Under the pieces are notes generated by a model. The model was not told the origin of the DNA and searched no databases. It saw nothing but the letters and a program-made list of their open reading frames with translations. This document shows, piece after piece, positions 1 to 5,754 of a stretch of 6,814 bases of DNA. A program made the translations under genes and the position numbers. Source of the stretch: Clostridiaceae bacterium (GTDB taxonomy: Bacteria > Bacillota > Clostridia > Oscillospirales > Acutalibacteraceae); assembly GCA_016303035.1 (NCBI GenBank), contig JAEDML010000067.1:1-6814 (forward strand), written 5' to 3'. The stretch's first letter is position 1. Each line of letters starts with the position of its first letter.

Positions 1-300
1 CTGCTTTGTGGACATTCCCTGCTCAATTTCAATTACGCAGTTTTCCCCTCTGCCGAAGCCTATACCCATATAATCGGCTCCCGCGAAGATTATGACGAAT
101 GCAAGTCCTATTGATACGGCAAAAATAGCGATAATCCATATTGCGGTTTTAATAGCGGATTTACCTTTGCTGCGTTTTTTTAGGTGACCCCCGTTTTGGT
201 CGGAAGACGGCTCGTCAACATCCGGCGAGAAGCCCTTCCCTATAATAAAATCGTCATTGTCATTAGGAGTATTTTGGTTTTCGTTTAAATTTTCGTCCAT
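1..300 (-). CDS. mltG: MltG-like endolytic transglycosylase, N-terminal part (cut by window edge)
   Basis: Partial gene: 100 codons from the ATG at 298-300 run open to base 1, so the C-terminal catalytic part lies outside the window. Residues 1-40 are a polar, Asn/Asp-rich cytoplasmic tail. A basic stretch (KKRSKGK, 41-47) follows, then one hydrophobic segment at about 52-74, predicting an N-in, C-out single-pass membrane protein. After it comes VIEIEQGMSTKQ (89-100), which resembles the start of the LysM-like region in YceG/MltG proteins, where a beta strand leads to a G-S/T motif. MltG family members cut nascent peptidoglycan glycan strands at the membrane. A modest ribosome site (AAGAAGTGAT) precedes the start. 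The gene lies 32 bases after the DJ-1 gene, so it is probably the last visible gene of the thyX operon. The assignment rests on topology and a short motif only; another single-pass envelope protein remains possible. Confidence 0.62.
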   Translation of the reverse strand, partial: MDENLNENQNTPNDNDDFIIGKGFSPDVDEPSSDQNGGHLKKRSKGKSAIKTAIWIIAIFAVSIGLAFVIIFAGADYMGIGFGRGENCVIEIEQGMSTKQ

Positions 301-332
301 ATATTATCACTTCTTTCCGATATGATTCGGTT

Positions 333-875
333 CTATTCAAACTTCATTGAAGATTTAAGCTCATCGGCTTTTTTGCCGTCTTTTGTAAGCGCAGTTACTA
401 TTTCAAAACCGAATTTAAAGGCCGCGCCTGGTCCGTTTGCGGTTATAAAATTACCGTCCATTACAACCGGAGTCTGCAAGGTATCGGCTCCCGTTAAATC
501 CTTTTCGAATCCGCTGTAGCAGGTGGCGGTTTTTCCCTTTAAAAGACCCTTGTGGCCGAGAATTGAAGGAGCGGCGCATATAGCGCATATAAGTATTCCG
601 TTTTGATAAGAAAAATCAATTATTTTCTGAACGGCTGCATCCTTTTCAAGGTTAAGGGTTCCCGGCATACCGCCCGGCAGGATTATAGCTTCAAGCGAGG
701 ATGTATCCGTATTCTCTGCCGTAATATCGCAAACAATCGGTATTCCGTGGGAGCCTGTAACGGTTTTTCCGCCCACTCCGACCGTTTTAACGGTAAAGCC
801 TGCGCGGCGAAGAATATCGGTAGGTATTATGGCTTCGCTCTCCTCAAAGCCCTCGGCTAAAAATGTGTATATCAT
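333..875 (-). CDS. DJ-1/PfpI superfamily protein (YajL/ThiJ-like)
   Basis: A complete 180-residue protein, the usual length for a single-domain DJ-1 protein. The conserved acidic residue is in EGFEESE (Glu14, aligning with human DJ-1 Glu18). The nucleophile elbow is ICAICAAPSIL, with the reactive Cys at residue 100 and a second Cys at 97. PGGMPG (68-73) and NGPGAAFKFGFEIV (147-160) match other conserved family blocks. The position of the DJ-1 His126 is held by Cys119/Tyr120, as I recall for many Firmicute homologues. Members are variously reported as glyoxalases, deglycases, chaperones or oxidative-stress sensors, so the substrate cannot be told from sequence. The start at 875 has a GGAGA site about six bases upstream. 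The gene lies 37 bases after the thymidylate-kinase-like gene with no terminator between, which suggests co-transcription. Family membership is firm; function is open. Confidence 0.9.
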   Translation of the reverse strand: MIYTFLAEGFEESEAIIPTDILRRAGFTVKTVGVGGKTVTGSHGIPIVCDITAENTDTSSLEAIILPGGMPGTLNLEKDAAVQKIIDFSYQNGILICAICAAPSILGHKGLLKGKTATCYSGFEKDLTGADTLQTPVVMDGNFITANGPGAAFKFGFEIVTALTKDGKKADELKSSMKFE

Positions 876-911
876 ATAAATCTCCGTTCTTAAAAAAGAA
901 TAAAAATTTTT

Positions 912-1574
912 TTAATAGACCGAAAGCGCAATTTTCAGAACATCGGAGGCAATATCCTCTATACTGCGCGCCTCTCCGTTTTCGGCGCAGGGTACTATAT
1001 CCCAGCCCGAATATTCGGCGGTGAAAAGGGCGGCTTTACGGCATTTTGAAAGATACGAAACATCGCTTTCGTGAATGTCTTTTTTAGCGTTGTCGCCGCA
1101 GTAACGCTTTGAAAGCAGCTTTTGCGATACCTCTACCGGCATATCGAGAAAAATTACCTTATCAGGCTTAGGTATTGAAATTTTGTTATATTCAAAATCG
1201 TAAAGCCAGTCAAGAAAGCCTGTCCATTCATTTTCGGGCAGCTTAGAGGTTTGGTGCACGGCGTTTGAAGTAGTATACCGTCCTGCTATAACCGTACCGC
1301 CGTTATTATAATAATCGCCCCAGTCGGATTTATACGAAGCGAAACGGTCAACCGTATAAAAGGCGGAAGCGGCGTAGGCGTTTACATCATCGGGCTTTTT
1401 CCCGAAATCACCGTTTAGATACATTTTCACAAGTGCGCTTGAAGAACTTTGGTAGTCGGGGAAGGATACGGTTTTACATTCAATTCCGTTTTCTTTAAGT
1501 CCGTCGGGTAAAAGGGAAAGCTGGGTGGATTTTCCGCTGCCGTCAAGGCCTTCAAGTACGATGAGCTTACCCAT
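912..1574 (-). CDS. tmk: Thymidylate kinase-like protein (dTMP kinase)
   Basis: A 220-residue P-loop kinase expected to phosphorylate dTMP to dTDP in the cytoplasm. The Walker A loop is GLDGSGKST (9-17). FPDY (38-41) sits where the family has FP, a DR(F) nucleotide-base motif is at 76-78, and the RYxxS substrate motif appears as GRYTTSNAVHQ (98-108). PDKVIFLDMP (137-146) is the strand before the lid, and KRYCGDNAKKD (156-166) is a basic lid-like segment. The usual DRY motif reads GRY here, so its Asp is replaced by Gly98. The start ATG lies inside the end of thyX (8-base overlap, ATGGGTAA), with AAGGAG a dozen bases upstream within thyX, which points to translational coupling. Adjacency to thyX supports dTMP as substrate. 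It belongs to a divergent branch, so another deoxynucleotide kinase activity cannot be excluded. A canonical tmk may exist elsewhere in the genome. Confidence 0.83.
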   Translation of the reverse strand: MGKLIVLEGLDGSGKSTQLSLLPDGLKENGIECKTVSFPDYQSSSSALVKMYLNGDFGKKPDDVNAYAASAFYTVDRFASYKSDWGDYYNNGGTVIAGRYTTSNAVHQTSKLPENEWTGFLDWLYDFEYNKISIPKPDKVIFLDMPVEVSQKLLSKRYCGDNAKKDIHESDVSYLSKCRKAALFTAEYSGWDIVPCAENGEARSIEDIASDVLKIALSVY

Positions 1575-2340
1575 TGCTTTTCAGCTCCTTAAAATATTCG
1601 CGTACTTCAAGAATCTTTCCGCAGGACATTTTACCCTCGGGACAGCCGCCGTTAAGGCAGGAGGGACCCGCGTTTTTAAAGAGATTCGGCGCAACCTTTA
1701 TAACGAGAGAGAGCATTTGGTTTGCAACCTCCCTTATTTCCCACTGCGCGCGGTTGCAGCAGCGGTGGCGGAAAAAGTTTATAAGCGAGCGTGCGTTCAT
1801 TGTTACCACCATCTGCGTTGCGCAGGCATTGGGCAGTACAAAACGCGCGTCTTCAATGGCTTTCTTTTCAGCAAGGCGGTTGGCGGTTTTTTCATCCTTG
1901 CCCTGACTTAAAAATTCCTTTTTATGCTTTGCCTTTAAAATTTCTGCAAGGCGGTCGTATTTTTTTTGATCCTCCGCCATAATTTCCTTATAAAGCTCGA
2001 GAGCTTCCTCATCAGCTGCTATTTCCGGGGGTGTGACATATTCAAATGCGCCCTCACGCACATAGCGCTGACTTTTTACCGAATAGGACGCTATTCTGTG
2101 CCGCGTTATCTGTGCGAGCAGGGAACGGGAGACACCCTCGATTCCGAATGTAAATGAGGCGTGCTCTATAGGACTTTCGTGACCTATTTCGGAAAGCATT
2201 TCAACAAAGGAAGCCGCCTTTTCATCGGTCAGGTTATCGGAAAGCTCGGTAATCGAAGAACTGCTGTAACACAGCTTTGCGGCCGAAGCCACGGTATGCT
2301 CCGGGTTGGGCGTATATGCAAGAAGAACAACATTTGCCAT
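1567..2340 (-). CDS. thyX: FAD-dependent thymidylate synthase ThyX
   Basis: A 257-residue flavin-dependent thymidylate synthase. It makes dTMP from dUMP using methylene-tetrahydrofolate, FAD and NADPH, and replaces ThyA in organisms that have it. The signature RHR-x7-S is present as RHRIASYSVKSQRY (80-93), with Ser90 at the active-site serine position. Nearby family blocks include GHESPIEHASFTF (53-65) and, toward the C-terminus, RAQWEIREVANQM (197-209). The segment before the latter reads FFRHRCCN, a second RHR. The tail holds three cysteines (228, 233, 240) in SCLNGGCPEGKMSCGK; I remember similar tails in clostridial ThyX proteins. The start at 2340 has an excellent AAAGGAG site eight bases upstream and a consensus promoter beyond it. 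It is first in the operon and overlaps the kinase gene. Confidence 0.97.
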   Translation of the reverse strand: MANVVLLAYTPNPEHTVASAAKLCYSSSSITELSDNLTDEKAASFVEMLSEIGHESPIEHASFTFGIEGVSRSLLAQITRHRIASYSVKSQRYVREGAFEYVTPPEIAADEEALELYKEIMAEDQKKYDRLAEILKAKHKKEFLSQGKDEKTANRLAEKKAIEDARFVLPNACATQMVVTMNARSLINFFRHRCCNRAQWEIREVANQMLSLVIKVAPNLFKNAGPSCLNGGCPEGKMSCGKILEVREYFKELKSNG

Positions 2341-2382
2341 TAGAATAACTCCTTTCGGGAATCCGAATTAAATATTATATAT

Positions 2383-2411
2383 ATTATAACAAACAGATAT
2401 TGTGTTGGCAA
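2383..2411 (-). promoter_or_regulatory. SigA-type promoter of the thyX operon
   Basis: On the minus strand, TTGCCA (2411-2406) and TATAAT (2388-2383) are separated by exactly 17 bases. A TGT directly before the -10 box makes it an extended -10. Transcription would begin near 2376, giving a leader of about 35 bases that carries the AAAGGAG ribosome site of thyX. No riboswitch-sized leader is possible from this start. It probably drives thyX, the kinase, the DJ-1 gene and the mltG-like gene, because the gaps between them are short and hold no terminator. Confidence 0.85.
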
Positions 2412-2556
2412 TCTATTTTTGTCTGACGGGTATAAAAAGAAAAATTTATTTTTTTAAGGGACATAATTCTATCATTTTTTCATTATTTTAGTCATATACT
2501 TTTCTATGGATACCAAATTATCCGGAAAAGCAGTAAAAAGGAAAGGTGATAAAATA

Positions 2557-3480
2557 ATGAAAGGTTACTATCCCGAAGGGTGGCTTAACGGCACCTCGGA
2601 AAACAAAAGATGTATGATGACGCCGTCGGCGCTGGCAGAGGCGCAGGCAAGGGAAACCGTGCTTGAATCTCCCGTAATAATGTGCGACGCGTCACATAAT
2701 CTTATTGTCAGCCTCGGCTGTATGAAGGGGATTATTCCGCGCGATGAGGGGGCAATCGGCATTTCGGACGGAACAACGCGCGACATAGCGCTGATTTCCC
2801 GTGTGGGCAGGCCGGTATGCTTTGTAGTTACCGCTATAAAGGCAGATGAAAACGGCAGGCTTTACGCCCTGCTTTCGCGCCGCCGCGCGCAGGAGCTTTG
2901 CCGTCAGTATATTGCTTCAAGCCGCAGTATAGGGGATGTTATCGAGGCAAAGGTAACGCATCTTGAGTCATTCGGAGCATTTTGTGATATAGGCTGCGGA
3001 AACGCCGCACTTTTGCCGATTGATGCAATTTCGGTTTCGCGCATTTCGCATCCGAGAGACAGATTTTCTGTCGGAGATGATATTCGCGTCGTAATAAAAA
3101 GCGTAGCCGAGGACGGCAAGATAACCCTTTCCCATAAGGAACTTTTAGGAACCTGGGAGGAAAACGCCGCACTGTTCGCACCGGGGCAGACCGTTACGGG
3201 GGTTATCAGAAGTGTGGAGGATTACGGCGTGTTTGTGGAGCTTACGCCGAATCTTGCCGGACTTGCAGAGCCCAGAACCGATGTGTTTATAGGACAGCAG
3301 GCAAGCGTATACATAAAAAGCGTTATACGCGAAAAAATGAAGATAAAACTTATTATTATTGACAGCTTTGATTCGGATTATACACCCGAAATAAATTATT
3401 TTTATACCGGTGATTCAATAACCGAATGGGATTATTCGCCCAAGGACTGCTGTAAGCGCATATACACAGCATTTAAATGA
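2557..3480 (+). CDS. S1-domain RNA-binding protein (three S1 repeats)
   Basis: A 307-residue protein built of S1-like OB folds. A divergent first repeat spans about 34-108 (including GCMKGIIPRDEGAIG). A clear second spans about 125-197 (GDVIEAKVTHLESFGAFCDIG to ITLSHKELLG). A third spans about 209-268 (GQTVTGVIRSVEDYGVFVEL onward). The N-terminal segment MKGYYPEGWLNG and the Tyr/Asp-rich tail lie outside the repeats. It is shorter than ribosomal protein S1 and has a different layout, so it is better called an S1-related RNA-binding protein; similar proteins occur, as I recall, in Ruminococcaceae. The target RNA is unknown. I chose the ATG at 2557 because AAAGGTGAT lies seven bases upstream; the ATG at 2506 has no ribosome site. 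A weak -10 (TATACT, 2495-2500) lacks a good -35. It is divergent from thyX and is followed by a terminator hairpin. Confidence 0.88.
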   Translation: MKGYYPEGWLNGTSENKRCMMTPSALAEAQARETVLESPVIMCDASHNLIVSLGCMKGIIPRDEGAIGISDGTTRDIALISRVGRPVCFVVTAIKADENGRLYALLSRRRAQELCRQYIASSRSIGDVIEAKVTHLESFGAFCDIGCGNAALLPIDAISVSRISHPRDRFSVGDDIRVVIKSVAEDGKITLSHKELLGTWEENAALFAPGQTVTGVIRSVEDYGVFVELTPNLAGLAEPRTDVFIGQQASVYIKSVIREKMKIKLIIIDSFDSDYTPEINYFYTGDSITEWDYSPKDCCKRIYTAFK

Positions 3481-3509
3481 TTGATTTTTCCCGTTTCTGG
3501 GTATATAAT
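3481..3509 (+). promoter_or_regulatory. SigA-type promoter of mrp
   Basis: TTGATT (3481-3486) and TATAAT (3504-3509) are separated by 17 bases. The -35 box begins on the base after the TGA of the S1 gene. The predicted start of transcription, near 3516, falls inside the left arm of the hairpin at 3508-3544, so promoter and hairpin are interleaved. Confidence 0.72.
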
Positions 3510-3553
3510 ATGCCTGAGGTTCTTAAAACGAACTTCAGGCATATCAGTTTTTT
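3508..3553 (+). terminator. Rho-independent terminator after the S1-domain gene
   Basis: The inverted repeat 3508-3522 / 3530-3544 can form a 15-base-pair stem with one G-U pair and a seven-base loop (TTAAAAC). Three bases later come six T residues (3548-3553). On the minus strand no T-run follows, so it should act only on plus-strand transcripts. It lies 27 bases after the S1-gene stop codon. Its lower left arm shares bases 3508-3509 with the mrp -10 box. Confidence 0.72.
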
Positions 3554-3574
3554 AGATGAAACGAGGTTACAAAA

Positions 3575-4417
3575 ATGTCGGAAGAAAATATAAACGGCTG
3601 TACAGGAGATTGCGGCTCCTGCGGAGCAAACTGCCCTTCAAGGGAGCCGGAAAGCCTTATTGAGCCAACCGGAGAATACAACAATATAAAGCATGTTATC
3701 GGCGTTGTAAGCGGTAAAGGCGGCGTGGGAAAATCAATGGTTTCCTCAATGCTTTCGGTGCTTATGAAGCGAAGAGGGTACAATGTAGGCCTTTTGGATT
3801 CGGATATTACAGGTCCGTCTATCCCAAAAACCTTCGGTATAAATTCAAGGGCTATGCAGAATGAAATCGGCATACTTCCGGCGGTCACAAAAGGCGGAAT
3901 CGAGCTTATGTCGGTAAATCTTATGCTGGAGGACAGAGAATCGCCGGTAATATGGCGCGGTCCCGTTATAGCAGGCGCGGTAAAGCAGTTCTGGCATGAT
4001 GTAGTTTGGGGTGACCTTGATTACCTCTTTATAGACTGCCCCCCTGGAACGGGCGATGTTCCGCTTACTGTTTTTCAGAGTATTCCGCTTGACGGTATAA
4101 TCATAGTCACTTCGCCGCAGGACCTTGTGTCTCTAATAGTCAAAAAGGCATATAATATGGCCAAGATGATGGACATTCCGGTGCTCGGAATAGTAGAAAA
4201 TATGAGCTATGTAAAGTGCCCCGACTGCGGAAAGGAATTTAACATTTTCGGCTCGGGCAGCGAAACTATTGCCGAGGAGCTGGGCGTTCCGCTGCTCGGG
4301 AAAATGCCTATTGATATGTCGCTTGCACAGATGGTTGACAACGGCGAGTTTGAACGCTTTGAGTGCGATTATCTCGACGGTGCAGCAGACGCACTCGAAA
4401 AGCGGTTCGGCAAATAA
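3575..4417 (+). CDS. mrp: Mrp/NBP35-family iron-sulfur cluster carrier ATPase
   Basis: A 280-residue P-loop ATPase of the Mrp/ApbC/Nbp35 group. These bind a [4Fe-4S] cluster as dimers and pass it to apo-proteins in the cytoplasm. The deviant Walker A of MinD-type ATPases is SGKGGVGKS (46-54), with the signature Lys48. LLDSDITGPSIP (73-84) is the switch region, and DYLFIDCPPGTGD (149-161) is Walker B and beyond. ENMSYVKCPDCG (208-219) holds the cluster-binding CxxC (Cys215/218). An N-terminal extension carries four cysteines (9, 13, 16, 20; GCTGDCGSCGANC) before a CPSR segment, a layout like Nbp35 that I recall in other Clostridia Mrp proteins. The MIP18 (DUF59) domain of many longer bacterial Mrp proteins is absent. 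The start at 3575 has GAGG eight bases upstream. It appears monocistronic, with its own promoter and terminator. Confidence 0.95.
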   Translation: MSEENINGCTGDCGSCGANCPSREPESLIEPTGEYNNIKHVIGVVSGKGGVGKSMVSSMLSVLMKRRGYNVGLLDSDITGPSIPKTFGINSRAMQNEIGILPAVTKGGIELMSVNLMLEDRESPVIWRGPVIAGAVKQFWHDVVWGDLDYLFIDCPPGTGDVPLTVFQSIPLDGIIIVTSPQDLVSLIVKKAYNMAKMMDIPVLGIVENMSYVKCPDCGKEFNIFGSGSETIAEELGVPLLGKMPIDMSLAQMVDNGEFERFECDYLDGAADALEKRFGK

Positions 4418-4418
4418 G

Positions 4419-4622
4419 CTAAAACAGCTTAATTTCAAAATCAAGTATTCTCAGAACGCCGTCGGCAAAGCCGACGGCTTTTTTATATTCCCCGAAGCCT
4501 ATATTAACGGTATTTTCGTATGCCGCCGATATTCCGTAGATAAAGACGGCAAGGCATACAACAATAATTGCCGTAATGTACATCGAGCGCAAAAACAGTT
4601 CTGTATTTTTCTTTAATTTCAC
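4419..4622 (-). CDS. Small single-pass membrane protein after spoIIP, function unknown
   Basis: A 67-residue protein beginning with GTG. A basic N-terminus (KLKK) is followed by one hydrophobic helix at about 15-34, then a polar outside segment with YENTVNIGFGEYKKA (35-49) and a short end LRILDFEIKLF. I do not recognise a named family. I judge it real because the hydrophobic helix and amphipathic tail form a sensible protein, codon use matches its neighbours, it lies 38 bases after spoIIP on the same strand, and AAGGAAG lies 11 bases before the GTG. It ends two bases from the end of convergent mrp. In Bacillus subtilis the gene after spoIIP is yqxA, also small with a membrane helix; I see only matching position, not sequence similarity. 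A role at the forespore or mother-cell membrane during sporulation is inference from context. Confidence 0.7.
   Translation of the reverse strand: MKLKKNTELFLRSMYITAIIVVCLAVFIYGISAAYENTVNIGFGEYKKAVGFADGVLRILDFEIKLF
4458..4484 (+). terminator. Rho-independent terminator of mrp
   Basis: A perfect nine-base-pair GC-rich stem (GCCGTCGGC / GCCGACGGC) with an AAA loop is followed at once by six T residues (4479-4484), 40 bases after the mrp stop codon. This is a textbook intrinsic terminator for the plus strand. It lies wholly inside the small minus-strand gene at 4419-4622. Read on that strand it has no following T-run, so it should not stop the opposing transcript. Confidence 0.9.
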
Positions 4623-4660
4623 GGTACTATATGCTTCCTTTTTATTAGGATTAGGTCAGT

Positions 4661-5713
4661 CTATGTCAGTGTATTTAAAAGACTTGCGGCGGCGTTTCCC
4701 ACCATTTCGGCCGAATAGCAGGCTTCCTCCAGTGTGTTGGCGTCGGTACCGAATTCTATCAGTATCGAGCCTGTGGTAAGGCTTTCGTTATAGTTTTTGG
4801 AATTAAGACTTAACGGTCTTGCAAGGGTCGGATACATCACTTCAAGCGTCTGCTGAAGCCGCAGAGCCAGCTTAAGATTTTCCTGCCAATCAGGGAAATT
4901 TTTTACGCTTCCGCTCTGCGAGCCCATAACAATCATAACCTGGGCCGCTTTTTTGCCGTTTATTTCGGTCACAACCTTAACCTTGTCGGTATCGTTTGAC
5001 GAAATCGCGTCGCGGTGAAGATCCATAACTATTTTTATGCCGGGATATTTTTTAAGATAGGAGCATATAGTTTCCGCCGCGCGTGAGTAACTGCCGTTGT
5101 ATTCGGGATAGTCATGCTGCGTAGTATCATGAAGGGTTTTAATTCCGGCGGCGTTAAGCTTTTCGGCTACAATATTTCCTATTTTAACCATATTAAGGTT
5201 TTCGTCCCGTGAGCGTGAAGTAAATGTATCGTCGTAGCAGTCGGAGTCGGTTGTCATAAAGCTTTCGGTGGTATGCGTGTGCATTATAAGCACCTGCACT
5301 TGGTCGCTTTTTTCAATTTTGTAGGGCAGTTCGGCCGAGAGCAGCCCTTTAATGTCAATGCTAAGCTCGGTATTGTTCTTCATATATGTGTTATTGTATG
5401 AGGACGGGGCGGAATAAGGTGAAATGTAACGGGACAATATTTTACCCTTTACAACGCCCGAAGCTGAGGTCAAAATGCTCTCCGCTGAAGATGAGTCAGA
5501 CACAGACGATTCGCTCTTAACCTTTTCGGACGGAGTTGAGTCAGTGCCCGACGGTAAATCCTCGGTTTCGGACGAAAGCGTACCCTTACCTTCAAAAACC
5601 GCGGCGGATGTATCCGAAACACCGAATACCGCTGTGTAAAATCCGTAGCAAATAATAAAAATACATATAAAACATACCGATATAAATCTTGCTATACTTC
5701 CGCGGTTATGCAT
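4661..5713 (-). CDS. spoIIP: Stage II sporulation protein P (SpoIIP)
   Basis: A 350-residue SpoIIP-family peptidoglycan hydrolase with reported amidase and endopeptidase activity. It works with SpoIID and SpoIIM to thin septal peptidoglycan and drive engulfment of the forespore. Residues 10-30 form an uncleaved-looking membrane anchor, followed by a Ser/Glu-rich linker (about 38-90). The catalytic domain has the metal-type motif VLIMHTHTTES (His145, His147, Glu150), VMDLHRDAI (His233) and SILIEFGTDANTLEEA (Glu320). The frame is open upstream to an ATG at 5806 inside gpr, but I chose the ATG at 5713. GGGGTGA sits five bases before it, and the upstream residues (with several aromatics) do not look like a membrane leader. 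Gene order gpr-spoIIP matches Bacillus. A separate mother-cell promoter may lie in the gap. Confidence 0.93.
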   Translation of the reverse strand: MHNRGSIARFISVCFICIFIICYGFYTAVFGVSDTSAAVFEGKGTLSSETEDLPSGTDSTPSEKVKSESSVSDSSSAESILTSASGVVKGKILSRYISPYSAPSSYNNTYMKNNTELSIDIKGLLSAELPYKIEKSDQVQVLIMHTHTTESFMTTDSDCYDDTFTSRSRDENLNMVKIGNIVAEKLNAAGIKTLHDTTQHDYPEYNGSYSRAAETICSYLKKYPGIKIVMDLHRDAISSNDTDKVKVVTEINGKKAAQVMIVMGSQSGSVKNFPDWQENLKLALRLQQTLEVMYPTLARPLSLNSKNYNESLTTGSILIEFGTDANTLEEACYSAEMVGNAAASLLNTLT

Positions 5714-5720
5714 ATTTTTC

Positions 5721-5754
5721 ACCCCATAAAAGTTTATGCCGCCGAGAATGGGGT
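5721..5754 (-). promoter_or_regulatory. gpr-spoIIP junction: inverted repeat over the spoIIP ribosome site, with a SigE-like promoter candidate
   Basis: A perfect seven-base inverted repeat, ACCCCAT (5754-5748) and ATGGGGT (5727-5721) on the minus strand, would pair the last base of the gpr stop codon and the following bases with the GGGGT of the spoIIP ribosome site. The loop is 20 bases. The same stretch contains GTATAAC, 14 bases, then CATAAACT (5738-5731), close to SigE-type -35 and -10 elements. A start from that promoter would fall near 5724, which leaves a leader of only about ten bases and would remove the hairpin. The two readings suit two different transcripts. Both are candidates. 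Confidence 0.35.

Noticed and set aside
317..330. CCGA-ATCATA-TCGG palindrome between the DJ-1 and mltG-like genes
   Set aside because: A four-base stem with no T-run, and it lies next to the ribosome site. It is not a terminator and is probably chance.
1525..1911. Plus-strand open frames opposite thyX and the kinase gene
   Set aside because: They are shadows of well-supported genes, with no family signal or ribosome site.
2506..2556. Upstream ATG at 2506 as the start of the S1-domain gene
   Set aside because: It has no ribosome site and the added 17 residues are Lys-rich filler. The ATG at 2557 has AAAGGTGAT at proper spacing. A possible -10 at 2495-2500 would also start the RNA at about 2507, after the first ATG has begun.
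4416..4430. AAGCT-AAAAC-AGCTT repeat as a terminator at the mrp/small-gene junction
   Set aside because: It has only five AT-leaning base pairs and no T-run on either strand. The mrp terminator at 4458-4484 is far stronger, and I see no good terminator for the minus-strand cluster inside the window.
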